Source of the DNA: Tenacibaculum larymnensis
GTDB taxonomy: Bacteria > Bacteroidota > Bacteroidia > Flavobacteriales > Flavobacteriaceae
DNA length: 64,000 bases
Assembly: GCF_028829235.1 (NCBI RefSeq)
Contig: NZ_JAIWJY010000004.1
Coordinates: 310,001-374,000, forward strand
Direction: 5' to 3'
Part shown: piece after piece, positions 32,751-42,665 of the stretch
Layout of the letters: each line of letters starts with the position of its first letter
Position numbering within the stretch: the first letter of the stretch is position 1
The notes under the pieces: model-generated
What the model was told of the DNA's origin: nothing
The model's input: only the letters and a program-made list of their open reading frames with translations
Database searches by the model: none
Position numbers and translations under genes: made by a program

Positions 32751-34199
32751 ATGAAAATAGTAAAAACAGCCCTTATTCTCTTATTTTCTATACTTATTGT
32801 TTCTTGTAGTGAAAAAGATGATGCCCCAAAAAACATAGAAGTTCAACATTTTGTTTGGAGAGGCTTAAATGCATACTACTTATGGCAAGATTTAGTTCCT
32901 GATTTAGATGACAGACGTTTTAGTAACGATAACGAAATATATAGTTATTTATCGGGCTATGATGACCCAGTAGATCTTTTTTATAGCTTATTATACATGG
33001 ATAATGAATATCCACAAGACCCTAATAAAACTTATTCTTGGATTGTAGATGATTATATTGCCCTTGAGCAGTCTTTTGCAGGTACACGATTAACAAGTGG
33101 TATTAAGGCTATAGGTGCTGATTTTTCTGACGGTTCTGGTGGTTATTATGTCTACGTATACGATGTTGTTAATGGCTCTGATGCTGAAATGCAAGGAGTA
33201 ACTAGAGGTATGATTATTACTGAAGTTAACGGAACAACTTTAACTAGGGCTAATGTAAATGATTTATTTGCCAATGAAACATTTACCATTCATTTGGCGG
33301 ATTATAACGGAGGAAATCCTATTAGTAATGGAACAACTATCACGGTTAACAAATCACAAGTAACTGAAAACCCTGTTAAGGTAAGCAATGTAATTACAAA
33401 TGGAGGTCATACAATTGGTTATTTACTCTACAATCAATTCTCTAAAGATTTCGATGGAGATTTAAATACCGAATTTGCCAACTTTAAAGCTGCCGGAATT
33501 ACCGATTTAATCATCGATTTACGCTACAATGGTGGTGGTTCTCTACAAACAGCTACCTATTTAGGTAGTATGATTACTGGACAATTTACTGATGAGTTGT
33601 TTGCAAAACAACTATGGAATCAAAAAGTAATGAACTCTCGCCCTGCTGAATCATTCATCAACAATTTTACGAATCAAATTAAAAATACAGATCCGCAAGG
33701 AACTATTGTGTTAGAAGAAACCATTAACAGTTTGAATTTAACAACGGTATATTTTATTGTTTCTAGTAATTCTGCCTCAGCTTCTGAAGTCGTAATCAAT
33801 TCTCTAAAACCATATATTGATGTTAAACTAGTAGGAGCTCAAACTTATGGAAAACATGTTGGTTCGATAACTTTGTACGATTCTGACGATTATACTCGAT
33901 ATGGAAATAATTTAAAAAGTCATACTTGGGCTCTACAGCCTATTGTTTCTGAAATTCAAAATGTAGATGGAGAAAATTCTCCTGAAGGATTTACTCCTGA
34001 TATTCTTATAGATGAAGATCCTGGGAATTTAGGTATCTTGGGGGATTCTACAGAACCTTTATTAGAAAGAACTATTCAATACATTACTACGGGTGCAAAA
34101 GGAGTACCTACCATGAAAAAAGGAGTTCAATTCTCTCCATCATGGAATTCAAACATGATGCGCCCTGATTATAACAATATGTATGTGGAGTTGAAATAG
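32751..34199 (+). CDS. S41 family C-terminal processing peptidase lipoprotein
   Basis: A 482-residue lipoprotein (lipobox LIVSC, Cys20). A helical N-terminal domain (FVWRGLNAYYLWQDLVPDLDD) precedes a PDZ-like segment (DAEMQGVTRGMIITEVNG) and the tail-specific protease domain: LIIDLRYNGGGSLQ, the catalytic Ser in VSSNSASASEVV, and Lys in GAQTYGKHVGS. It would cleave envelope proteins at the cell surface or in the periplasm. The 250 bp upstream, divergent from the sigma factor, contain no gene. Confidence 0.92.
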   Translation: MKIVKTALILLFSILIVSCSEKDDAPKNIEVQHFVWRGLNAYYLWQDLVPDLDDRRFSNDNEIYSYLSGYDDPVDLFYSLLYMDNEYPQDPNKTYSWIVDDYIALEQSFAGTRLTSGIKAIGADFSDGSGGYYVYVYDVVNGSDAEMQGVTRGMIITEVNGTTLTRANVNDLFANETFTIHLADYNGGNPISNGTTITVNKSQVTENPVKVSNVITNGGHTIGYLLYNQFSKDFDGDLNTEFANFKAAGITDLIIDLRYNGGGSLQTATYLGSMITGQFTDELFAKQLWNQKVMNSRPAESFINNFTNQIKNTDPQGTIVLEETINSLNLTTVYFIVSSNSASASEVVINSLKPYIDVKLVGAQTYGKHVGSITLYDSDDYTRYGNNLKSHTWALQPIVSEIQNVDGENSPEGFTPDILIDEDPGNLGILGDSTEPLLERTIQYITTGAKGVPTMKKGVQFSPSWNSNMMRPDYNNMYVELK

Positions 34200-34218
34200 A
34201 GAACTAAACGATATAAAA

Positions 34219-34248
34219 TAAAATCCAGCTGAGTAAGCTGGATTTTAT
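34219..34248. terminator. Bidirectional terminator
   Basis: AAAATCCAGCT-GAGTA-AGCTGGATTTT: an 11-bp stem with T-rich flanks on both strands, placed between the convergent S41 and DUF72 genes. Confidence 0.85.
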
Positions 34249-34251
34249 TTA

Positions 34252-35145
34252 TTACAACAAACTCATTTGTTGGTTATTCTCTTCATTAGGAATCTTTAAA
34301 TTAATTCCTAATTCTTTATTCAACTTTTTTATAAAATAGGCTGCCAACAAAGGAGATTCTACCTCCAAATTTTGATGGATAAAAAAGTTAATATTCTGTA
34401 ATCCTAAATCATTCCACTCCTTTAATCTCTCTACCCAATCATCCAAACGTGCATAATCAGACGGGTGATTTGCTCCAACATAACGAACAAAAGCTTCGTT
34501 ATTCGTTAAGCGCATATGCATCATATCTCTTCTACCTGCTGTATCTACTAACACATTGGCTATGTTATGTTCTTCAAACAACTGTGTAAACTCATCAAAT
34601 ACCGTTGTATCTTCAAACCAATCTGGGTGACGAACTTCAATAGCTAATGGTATACCTTTAGGCCAGCTCACTACAAAGTTTTGTAATCTGTCAAAGTTTT
34701 TATTTCCAAAATTAGCATGTAACTGTAAAAAGATGGTGCCTAACTTCTCTTGTAAATGCGAGGCATTATCTAAATAAACATTTACCGCATCTTGAACACC
34801 TTCTAGTCGTTTCCAATGACTTATCTCCTGCCCTAACTTTGGAAAAAATTTAAACCCTTTTGGAGTCTTTTCTTTCCATTTAGCAAATTGTTCCGCAGAA
34901 AATTGACGATAAAAAGTAGCGTTTAATTCGATAGAATTGAATTGCTTCGAATAATATTCTAATTCATCTTTTGTACCTCTCGGATAAAACCCTTTTAAAT
35001 CGGCTTTGTTCCACTTAGCACACCCTACAAAAACACTTGGTTTATCATTCTTTTCATAAGAACTTAACAACTCTATTGTTTTAGGGTGAGTTTCAGGTAA
35101 TGTAAAATCTATTAACTCAGGGTGTTCAACCTTTCCAAACTTCAT
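34252..35145 (-). CDS. DUF72 domain protein
   Basis: A 297-residue TIM-barrel protein of the DUF72 (YecE-like) family. Signature blocks: VGCAKWNKADLKGFYPRG, FNSIELNATFYRQ, FKFFPKLGQEISHWKRL, LGTIFLQLHANF, AIEVRHPDWF, and the MHMRLT stretch. The biochemical function is not established. It is followed two bases upstream on the same strand by the patatin gene, so both may form a small operon. Confidence 0.93.
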   Translation of the reverse strand: MKFGKVEHPELIDFTLPETHPKTIELLSSYEKNDKPSVFVGCAKWNKADLKGFYPRGTKDELEYYSKQFNSIELNATFYRQFSAEQFAKWKEKTPKGFKFFPKLGQEISHWKRLEGVQDAVNVYLDNASHLQEKLGTIFLQLHANFGNKNFDRLQNFVVSWPKGIPLAIEVRHPDWFEDTTVFDEFTQLFEEHNIANVLVDTAGRRDMMHMRLTNNEAFVRYVGANHPSDYARLDDWVERLKEWNDLGLQNINFFIHQNLEVESPLLAAYFIKKLNKELGINLKIPNEENNQQMSLL

Positions 35146-35147
35146 AC

Positions 35148-36101
35148 TTAATTGTTTTCTATTCCTTCTTCAATTTCCTGATTATCTACCATTTCTGGTC
35201 TAAACTCTGTCATTCTATCATCATTTAGCTTTTTAGCATAATTATATCCTGACTTCCACCATTGTTTCATTTTCTCTTTATCAAATACTAGAGAATTTGT
35301 AGTTAAAACTGTTGGTGTATAGTATAAATTTAACTTTACATCGTGCTGTTTTGCTGATAATTTCCCTATGGTAATATTATGTCGCTCTACATTCTCTAAC
35401 ATGAAATCAAACGTGTCCATCATCAAAGAAAATGGGTTCTTTGCTGGCAATCTATTCATTTGTGTCACTTCGGTAGCTAAAATTACTGCATCTACCTCTG
35501 TAGCTCCTCTAGAAATTGCTTCTCGTATAGGTATTAAACTTCCAAAACCTCCATCTGCATACTGACAGTGATCTTTTTCTAACAAACTCATAAACGGCAC
35601 ATAATTACACGAACCCCAAATCCAATCACAAAAATCTTCATATTCGCACTCTAAAATCGACTTATATTCAATTTGATTCGCTGTTAAATTAGAAACTGTT
35701 ACCACTACTTCTTTATTTAACCTTCTAATCTCATCATACATTTCTTTGGTTATACTGTTTTTTATGAGCTTACGTAAATTTTTACTCTCACCAAAGGTTT
35801 TACTTCCATTTAAAAAGTTCCAAAACGTGTTTCTATGTCTTATTGACACCACCTTTTCACCATGTACTGATTTTACTCTGAACGGACTGTTACTAAAAAT
35901 AGCTTTTTGATCTACCGAAGTATATACCTCTTTCAATTCATCAACCATACCTAAAGCCAAATGCGATACCATTAAACTACCTGTAGAAGTACCTAAAAGC
36001 ATATCGTAATCTTTATTTTTATGCTTCATTAAGTATTGTGCAACTCCGCCTGCAAACGCTCCTTTACTTCCTCCTCCAGAAATTACCAAGGCTTTTTTCA
36101 T
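35148..36101 (-). CDS. Patatin-like phospholipase
   Basis: A 317-residue patatin-domain lipid hydrolase. The oxyanion loop is SGGGSKGAFAGG (residues 7-18), the nucleophile elbow GTSTGS (Ser in GxSxG), and the catalytic Asp in YADGGFGSLIPI. No signal peptide is present, so it acts in the cytosol or at the inner membrane face. It is the first gene of a two-gene unit with DUF72 and divergent from the beta-propeller lipoprotein gene by 64 bp. Confidence 0.93.
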   Translation of the reverse strand: MKKALVISGGGSKGAFAGGVAQYLMKHKNKDYDMLLGTSTGSLMVSHLALGMVDELKEVYTSVDQKAIFSNSPFRVKSVHGEKVVSIRHRNTFWNFLNGSKTFGESKNLRKLIKNSITKEMYDEIRRLNKEVVVTVSNLTANQIEYKSILECEYEDFCDWIWGSCNYVPFMSLLEKDHCQYADGGFGSLIPIREAISRGATEVDAVILATEVTQMNRLPAKNPFSLMMDTFDFMLENVERHNITIGKLSAKQHDVKLNLYYTPTVLTTNSLVFDKEKMKQWWKSGYNYAKKLNDDRMTEFRPEMVDNQEIEEGIENN

Positions 36102-36165
36102 TGAATTAAGTTTGATTTATCTATTTTTAGTTCTGTAAAAATATCAAAAAAAAGCAACCAAACAC

Positions 36166-37215
36166 ATGAAACAACTATCTGTACTTTTCTTTCTCTTTTA
36201 CGTGTTAATTTCTTGTAAAACTGAAAAACAATACACTCCAAGAACTATTAATTCTGTTACTATAACAGAAACGAAACAAGACAGCACTAGTATTAGAGCT
36301 ATACTAGCTATTGATACTAATAAATTAACCTATGCTGGTTCTATAGGAGATATTACAACTACTGAAGATGGAGGTAAAACTTGGAGTACTCAAAAACTGA
36401 AATACAATGATTCTATCATCCCACATTTTAGAAGTATTGCTCAAAATAATAACAATGTTTTTGTTCTATCGGTAGCTAATCCAGCTCTGCTATACAAAAA
36501 AAGTCAAGAAGAGTTTCAATTGGTTTATATTGAAAAAAATGAAAAAGTATTTTACGACAGTATGAAATTCTTTGCTGATGGAAAACACGGAATTGCAGTT
36601 GGTGACCCTACTGAAGATTGTCCTTCTATTATTCTTACTTCGGATGGAGGAAATACTTGGACTAAACTACCATGCACACAATTACCAACTTTTGAAGAAG
36701 GTGAAGCGTTTTTTGCCGCTAGTAACACCAACATTTCGATAGTAAACAACACGGTTTGGATTGGATCTGGTGGAACAAAAGCACGTATTTTAAAATCTAC
36801 CGACTTTGGAAACACTTGGGAGGTTTTTGATACTCCAATTGTACAAGGTGACGGACCACAAGGAATTTACTCTATCGATTTTTACGATGAAAACCACGGA
36901 ATCGCCATTGGAGGAAACTATTCAAAACCTGAAGAAAATCTTGCTAACAAAGCTGTTACTTCTGATGGAGGAAAAACATGGACACTTGTAGCTAACAATC
37001 AAAATCCTAATTATAAAAGCTGTGTGCAATATGTGCCTAATACTAACGGAAAAGAAGTTTTTGCGGTTGGAAAAACTGGCGTTTCATTTTCTAATGATGG
37101 TGGACACACTTGGACGGATGTTAGTAAAGAAGGATACTATTCGATTCAATTTGTAGACAGCAATACTGCTTGGTTATCAGGTCACGAAAAAATTGGAAAA
37201 TTAATCCTTAACTAA
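36166..37215 (+). CDS. YCF48/sialidase-like beta-propeller lipoprotein
   Basis: A 349-residue lipoprotein (lipobox VLISC, Cys17). Asp-box repeats (S/T-x-D-x-G-x-T-W) recur: TTEDGGKTWST, TSDGGNTWTKL, STDFGNTWEVF, TSDGGKTWTLV and SNDGGHTWTDV, giving a six- or seven-bladed propeller like plant photosystem assembly factor HCF136/YCF48. Function in flavobacteria is unknown; it may act as an assembly factor or surface protein. It precedes the amidohydrolase pair on the same strand by 76 bp. Confidence 0.85.
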   Translation: MKQLSVLFFLFYVLISCKTEKQYTPRTINSVTITETKQDSTSIRAILAIDTNKLTYAGSIGDITTTEDGGKTWSTQKLKYNDSIIPHFRSIAQNNNNVFVLSVANPALLYKKSQEEFQLVYIEKNEKVFYDSMKFFADGKHGIAVGDPTEDCPSIILTSDGGNTWTKLPCTQLPTFEEGEAFFAASNTNISIVNNTVWIGSGGTKARILKSTDFGNTWEVFDTPIVQGDGPQGIYSIDFYDENHGIAIGGNYSKPEENLANKAVTSDGGKTWTLVANNQNPNYKSCVQYVPNTNGKEVFAVGKTGVSFSNDGGHTWTDVSKEGYYSIQFVDSNTAWLSGHEKIGKLILN

Positions 37216-37291
37216 TTCTTAATGTTTTGTTAAAAGGAATTTTATTTCTTTTTTACTACATACTTTTATGAACTAATCAACTCAATAATCA

Positions 37292-40234
37292 ATGAAAAAA
37301 ATACTATTCTTACTCTTATCCTTGTGTATTAGTAGTTCTTTTGCACAAGAGTACTTTCCTACCAACACAGGAGTAAAGTCATCCAAAAACAATGTGTATA
37401 CATTTACCAATGCTACCATTTATGTTACTCCTAATCAAGTAATAAAAAAAGGAACATTACTTGTAAAAGACGGAAAAGTGGTTTCTGTAGGAAAATCTGT
37501 TACTATTCCTAACGAAGCACAAACTATCGATCTTGATGGCAAATCTATTTATCCTTCTTTTGTAGATGTTTATGCTACTTTTGGTATTGAAAAACCAAAA
37601 AGGGAAGGTGGTCGCGGACAAGGGCCTCAATACGATGCTGGCAGAAAAGGATATTATTGGAACGATCATATTCGCCCTGATATAGACCCTGCTTCAGAAT
37701 TCAAATTTGACGCTAAAAAAGCTAAAGAATTATTAGCTGCTGGTTTTGGTGCTGTTAATACGCACTTAGAAGATGGAATTATGCAAGGAAACGGAATTCT
37801 AGTTGCCTTAAATCCTAACAATACTGACGCGTATCGAATTCTAGATAAAAAATCAGGAAACTACTTGTCGTTTTCTAAAAGTGTAAAATCACGTCAAAGT
37901 TACCCAACTTCACGTATGGGAGCTATGGCTTTACTGCGCCAAACCTATTTAGATGCTGATTGGTATGCTAATGGAAATGCTAAAAATACTGACTTAGCTT
38001 TAGAAGCTTTAAATAACAACAAAAACTTACCACAAATTTTTAATGCAGGTGGTTATTTAGATAATTTACGAGCTGATAAAATTGGAGATGAATTCGGTAT
38101 TCAATACACTATCTTAGGTGGAGGAAATGAGTACGAAAGAATTAATGATATAAAAGCAACCAATGCTACTTATATCCTTCCTATTAATTTTAGAAAAGCT
38201 TACGATGTATCTAACCCATTTTTAACGGATAAAATTGCGTTGAGTGATATGCGCGCTTGGAATCAAGAGCCTTCAAATCCTGCTGTTTTTGCTCAAAATA
38301 AAATTCCTTTTGCTTTAACTACACACGATTTAAAAAATGTAAAAGATTTTAGCACTAACTTACAAAAAGCTATAGCTCACGGATTAGATAAAACTACTGC
38401 TTTAGAAGCATTGACAACGGTTCCTGCTAACATTTTAAATAATACTAAAATAGGAAACTTAAAAGCTGGAAGCTATGCTAACTTTTTAATTACTTCTGGA
38501 GATATTTTTGATTCAAAAACTACCCTATTTGAAAACTGGGTTCAAGGAGCTAAGAATGTTATCAACCCTATGGATATCAAAGATATTACGGGTAATTATG
38601 CCTTAAATGTTAATGGTTCGACGTATACCATGGCAATTACAGGTTCAGGCGCTAAACAAACTGCAGAAATTAAAAAAGGTGAAGAGAAAATCAATTCAAA
38701 CTTTTCATTTGCTAATGATTGGATAAACATTACTTTAAGAGAAGGTGATAATTTTACACGCTTAACTGGTCAATTAGACAATAAACAAATTAAAGGTACC
38801 GCTATTGATAATAACGGAAACGAAAGTAAATGGTCAGCTACTTATACTTCAAAAGTAGACGAGAAAAAGAAAGACAAGAAAAAAGACGACAAAACACCTG
38901 AAGTTTTTGCTGTTTCTTTCCCTAATGTAGGTTATGGTAACGCTGCTAAACCTCAAAATGAAACTATTTTAATTAAAAATGCTACTGTTTGGACTTCTGA
39001 AAACAACGAAGTATTGAACAATACTGACGTGTTAATCAAAGACGGAAAAATTTCAAAAATAGGAGCTAATTTATCTAGTAGAGCTGCAAAAGTAATTGAC
39101 GGAACAGGTAAGTACCTTACCGCTGGTATTATTGATGAACACTCACATATTGCTGCGTCAGCAATTAACGAATCAGGTCATAATTCTTCTGCTGAAGTAA
39201 CTATTGAAGATGTGATTAATCCTAACGATATTAATATTTATAGAAACATCGCTGGTGGTGTTACTTCTATTCAAATTTTACATGGTTCAGCCAATCCTAT
39301 TGGAGGACGCTCTGCTATTATTAAACTAAAATGGGGAGAAAATGCTGACGGATTATTATACAACAATACCCCTAAATTTATCAAGTTTGCTTTAGGTGAA
39401 AACGTAAAACAATCTAACTGGGGAGATTCTAACACCATTCGTTTCCCACAAACTCGTATGGGAGTTGAACAAGTATATATCGATTACTTCCAAAGAGCTA
39501 AAGAATACGATGCTAAAAAGAAAAGCGGACAACCATATCGTAAAGATATTGAGCTAGAAACCTTAGCTGAAATCATTAACAAAGAGCGTTTCATTTCTTG
39601 TCACTCTTACGTTCAATCAGAAATTAATATGTTGATGAAGGTAGCTGAACAATTCAACTTTAACATCAACACATTCACTCATATTTTAGAAGGATATAAA
39701 CTTGCTGATAAAATGAAAGAACACGGAGCTGGTGGTTCTACTTTCTCTGACTGGTGGGCATACAAGTATGAAGTTAACGACGCTATTCCTTACAACGCGG
39801 CAATTATGCACAACCAAGGAGTTACCGTTGCTATTAATTCTGATGATGCTGAAATGTCTCGTAGATTAAACCAAGAAGCTGCTAAATTGATAAAGTACGG
39901 TGGAATGAGCGAACAAGAAGCTTGGGCTACGGTAACTATAAATCCAGCAAAATTATTACACTTAAACGATCGTACAGGAAGTATTAAAGTTGGTAAAGAT
40001 GCCGATGTAGTTCTATGGAGCGGAAATCCTTTATCTGTGTACTCAAAAGCAGAGAAAACAATTATTGATGGAGCAGTATACTTCGATATTGAAAAAGATT
40101 TAGAAAAACGTAAAGCTATCAAAGCAGAACGTGCTAAATTGATCAATATGATGTTACAAGAGAAGTTAAAAGGTGGTAAAACACAAGCTCCTAAGAAAAA
40201 AACTCAAAAATTATTTCACTGTGATACAGAATAA
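37292..40234 (+). CDS. Exported tandem amidohydrolase protein, first domain degenerate
   Basis: A 980-residue protein with a signal peptide (FLLLSLCISSSFAQ) and two amidohydrolase (imidazolonepropionase-like) domains. In the first, the strand that should carry HxH reads YPSFVDVYATFG, so the metal-binding pair is missing. The second has HSH in GIIDEHSHIAASA, His in FISCHSYVQSEI, His in NTFTHILEGYK, and Asp in AINSDDAEM, an intact site. The two are joined by a Lys/Asp-rich linker near residue 530. It may be a periplasmic peptidase or amidase; the substrate is unknown. Followed 19 bp later by a related, degenerate amidohydrolase. Confidence 0.88.
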   Translation: MKKILFLLLSLCISSSFAQEYFPTNTGVKSSKNNVYTFTNATIYVTPNQVIKKGTLLVKDGKVVSVGKSVTIPNEAQTIDLDGKSIYPSFVDVYATFGIEKPKREGGRGQGPQYDAGRKGYYWNDHIRPDIDPASEFKFDAKKAKELLAAGFGAVNTHLEDGIMQGNGILVALNPNNTDAYRILDKKSGNYLSFSKSVKSRQSYPTSRMGAMALLRQTYLDADWYANGNAKNTDLALEALNNNKNLPQIFNAGGYLDNLRADKIGDEFGIQYTILGGGNEYERINDIKATNATYILPINFRKAYDVSNPFLTDKIALSDMRAWNQEPSNPAVFAQNKIPFALTTHDLKNVKDFSTNLQKAIAHGLDKTTALEALTTVPANILNNTKIGNLKAGSYANFLITSGDIFDSKTTLFENWVQGAKNVINPMDIKDITGNYALNVNGSTYTMAITGSGAKQTAEIKKGEEKINSNFSFANDWINITLREGDNFTRLTGQLDNKQIKGTAIDNNGNESKWSATYTSKVDEKKKDKKKDDKTPEVFAVSFPNVGYGNAAKPQNETILIKNATVWTSENNEVLNNTDVLIKDGKISKIGANLSSRAAKVIDGTGKYLTAGIIDEHSHIAASAINESGHNSSAEVTIEDVINPNDINIYRNIAGGVTSIQILHGSANPIGGRSAIIKLKWGENADGLLYNNTPKFIKFALGENVKQSNWGDSNTIRFPQTRMGVEQVYIDYFQRAKEYDAKKKSGQPYRKDIELETLAEIINKERFISCHSYVQSEINMLMKVAEQFNFNINTFTHILEGYKLADKMKEHGAGGSTFSDWWAYKYEVNDAIPYNAAIMHNQGVTVAINSDDAEMSRRLNQEAAKLIKYGGMSEQEAWATVTINPAKLLHLNDRTGSIKVGKDADVVLWSGNPLSVYSKAEKTIIDGAVYFDIEKDLEKRKAIKAERAKLINMMLQEKLKGGKTQAPKKKTQKLFHCDTE

Positions 40235-40253
40235 GAACTTAAAAATACAAAAC

Positions 40254-41552
40254 ATGAAAATTAAATTAATATATAGTTTGGTATGTTTCTTATTCTTAGG
40301 AAACATGCTAGCTCAACAAACACCAGCACCTAAGCAGACTCAAGATTATTCTATTGAAGGAGCTACAGCACATTTAGGTAATGGAGAAGTGATTGAAAAC
40401 TCTTTAATTATGTTCTCTAACGGAAAAATTAAGTTTGTAGGAAGTGCTAAAATGAAAATTGCCCGCATGGGTACCGTTATTAATGCAAAAGGAAAACATG
40501 TATATCCAGGATTTATTGCTGCAAACACCTCTTTAGGATTAGCTGAAATAGATGCCGTTCGTGCTACAAGAGATGTTGACGAAGTTGGTACCATGTTGCC
40601 TCACATACGTAGTATTATAGCTTACAATACCGAAAGCAAAGTAGTAGAAACGATGCGTCCTAACGGAGTGTTAATGGCACAAGTAGCGCCTCGTGGTGGA
40701 GTTATCTCTGGCACCTCTTCTATCGTTCAACTAGATGCTTGGAATTGGGAAGACGCTTCTATCAAAACTGATGACGGAATTCACATGAATTGGCCTAATG
40801 CTTTTAGCCGTGGTCGTTGGTGGATGGGAGAAGATCCTGGTTTAAAACCAAATAAAGACTATCAAAAAAACATTGAGGAATTTAAAGACTTTTTTGCCAA
40901 CGCAAAAAGCTATTTAGCCAGCAATAAGTCTACTAAAAACTTACCTTATGAGTCTTTACAAGGTGTTTTAAACGGTTCTCAAAAAATGTTTGTACACGTA
41001 TCTGGTAAAAAAGGAATTACCGACGCGGTAAATACTTGTAAAGAATTAGGTATTAAAAACATCGTAATCGTACGCGGACAAGAAGCTGAAAAAGTAGCCG
41101 ATTTATTAAACACTAACAACATTCCTGTTATTTTAGAACGTGCGCACCGTTTACCTAATGGTGAAGATACTGATTATGACAGACCTTATCGTGCTGCTAA
41201 AATATTAGCTGATGCAGGTATCTTAGTAGGTTTAGGTATGGAAGGAGAAATGGAACGTATGAGTACACGTAACCTTCCTTTTTATGCAGGTACTTACGCT
41301 GCTTACGGATTAGATAAAGAAAAAGCAGTTCAGTTAATTACAGGTAACAATGCCAAAATATTAGGAATTGATGATAAAGTAGGTACTTTAGAAGTTGGTA
41401 AGGATGCTACCCTATTTATTTCTGAAGGAGATGCTTTAGACATGCGAACAAATATTTTAAACGAAGCTTTTATTCAAGGAAGAAAGATTAGTTTAGAGTC
41501 GCACCAAACCAAATTATGGAAACGTTATTCTGATAAGTATAAGAATCAATAA
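40254..41552 (+). CDS. Amidohydrolase-like exported protein, probable pseudoenzyme
   Basis: A 432-residue protein with a signal peptide (IYSLVCFLFLGNMLAQQ). The amidohydrolase fold is recognisable from GKHVYPGFIAANTSLGL and KVGTLEVGKDATLFIS, but the HxH expected after GFI is replaced by AANTS and no complete ligand set is visible. It is 19 bp after the tandem amidohydrolase gene and probably partners it. The start is the ATG at 40254; the 27 codons upstream overlap the previous gene. Confidence 0.85.
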   Translation: MKIKLIYSLVCFLFLGNMLAQQTPAPKQTQDYSIEGATAHLGNGEVIENSLIMFSNGKIKFVGSAKMKIARMGTVINAKGKHVYPGFIAANTSLGLAEIDAVRATRDVDEVGTMLPHIRSIIAYNTESKVVETMRPNGVLMAQVAPRGGVISGTSSIVQLDAWNWEDASIKTDDGIHMNWPNAFSRGRWWMGEDPGLKPNKDYQKNIEEFKDFFANAKSYLASNKSTKNLPYESLQGVLNGSQKMFVHVSGKKGITDAVNTCKELGIKNIVIVRGQEAEKVADLLNTNNIPVILERAHRLPNGEDTDYDRPYRAAKILADAGILVGLGMEGEMERMSTRNLPFYAGTYAAYGLDKEKAVQLITGNNAKILGIDDKVGTLEVGKDATLFISEGDALDMRTNILNEAFIQGRKISLESHQTKLWKRYSDKYKNQ

Positions 41553-41554
41553 AA

Positions 41555-41680
41555 CGTCATTCCGAGGAAGTTGGACTAAGGAATCTAGATAACAATTCAT
41601 CTAGTCATTTCGAGCAATAGGGAGGAATCTCATTCAAGTTTCTCCTTCCATTTCACTTATGTTTGAAATGACAACAATTT
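41555..41680. repeat. REP-like repeats with an inverted pair
   Basis: Begins CGTCATTCCGAGGAAG and continues with GTCATTTCGAG (41614) and GGGAGGAATCTCATT. GTCATTTC at 41614 is mirrored by GAAATGAC at 41664-41671, so most of this segment can fold on itself. It is non-coding and fills the gap between the amidohydrolase gene and a terminator, with no gene seen. Confidence 0.55.
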
Positions 41681-41686
41681 TTTCTC

Positions 41687-41716
41687 AAAAAAGCTCGGTT
41701 ACCCGAGCTTTTTTTA
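41687..41716. terminator. Terminator after the amidohydrolase operon
   Basis: AAAAAGCTCGG-TTAC-CCGAGCTTTTT: an 11-bp stem with a following T-run. Confidence 0.85.
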
Positions 41717-41822
41717 TTCTAAAACGATAGCCAAACAGTTAATTTCCTGCAACTTGACTTTAAATCATTTCATTTCTACACTCATGTATTTCTCTCTAGG
41801 TAATTGATTAAGTCTATATTCG

Positions 41823-41830
41823 TATTTTTG
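41823..41830 (+). promoter_or_regulatory. Bacteroidota -7 element for the RNA methyltransferase gene
   Basis: TATTTTTG (TAnnTTTG) ends 5 nt before the ATG at 41836, so the message is expected to be leaderless or nearly so. Confidence 0.5.
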
Positions 41831-41835
41831 CAAGA

Positions 41836-42633
41836 ATGAAACAGATTAGCAGTACACAAAACGCCTATATAAAAGAGCTTTTAAAGCTTCAAGAAAAATC
41901 GCGTGAACGTAAGAAAAAAGGACTTTTTTTAGTTGAAGGACAACGCGAAATTTCGTTAGTACTCAAAGGTGGATATGAAATTGACACTGTACTTTTTGTA
42001 CCTGAACTTTTCACAGAAGAAAATCTAACTGAAATAAAAAACCAAACGGCTAATTGCATCGAAATTACGAAAGAAGTATATCAAAAACTTGCCTATCGCG
42101 ATACTACCGAAGGCATTATTGCTGTGGTTAAATCTAAAAGTTTTGATTTAGACGCTATTGAATTCAACACCACTACTCCACTCGTGTTGATTATGGAAGG
42201 TATTGAAAAACCAGGAAATATTGGTGCCATGTTACGTACTGCCGATGCTGCGAATGTAGATGCTGTTTTTATCGCCAATCCTAAATCGGATATATTCAAT
42301 CCCAACATCATTCGCTCTAGTGTAGGTTGTGTGTTTACCAATCAAATCGGTGTAGGTTCTTCTGAAGAAATTATTGCTTTTTTACAAAAGAAAAACATCC
42401 ATATTTATAGTGCTACGCTACAAAACTCAAACGAATACCATAAAAACGACTACACAAAAGCTACGGCTTTGGTAGTAGGTACCGAAGCTACAGGCTTAAC
42501 ACAAATTTGGCGAGACGAAGCTATTCAAAACATCAACATCCCTATGCAAGGAGAAATTGATTCTATGAATGTATCGGTTGCTGCAGCTATTTTAACTTTT
42601 GAAGCTAAGCGACAACGTAATTTTATAAAGTAA
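41836..42633 (+). CDS. SpoU-family RNA 2'-O-methyltransferase (TrmH/RlmB-like)
   Basis: A 265-residue SPOUT methyltransferase. An N-terminal substrate-binding domain (KLQEKSRERKKKGLFLVEGQREI) precedes the knotted SAM-binding domain with EGIEKPGNIGAMLRTADAA (motif 1), VGTEATGL (motif 2) and IPMQGEIDSMNVSVAAAIL (motif 3). It methylates a ribose in rRNA or tRNA; the exact target cannot be fixed from sequence. It is the last clearly core gene before the accessory array that begins at 42.67 kb. Confidence 0.92.
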   Translation: MKQISSTQNAYIKELLKLQEKSRERKKKGLFLVEGQREISLVLKGGYEIDTVLFVPELFTEENLTEIKNQTANCIEITKEVYQKLAYRDTTEGIIAVVKSKSFDLDAIEFNTTTPLVLIMEGIEKPGNIGAMLRTADAANVDAVFIANPKSDIFNPNIIRSSVGCVFTNQIGVGSSEEIIAFLQKKNIHIYSATLQNSNEYHKNDYTKATALVVGTEATGLTQIWRDEAIQNINIPMQGEIDSMNVSVAAAILTFEAKRQRNFIK

Positions 42634-42665
42634 GTTTACTTATTAAACCTGAAAAACAATATTAT

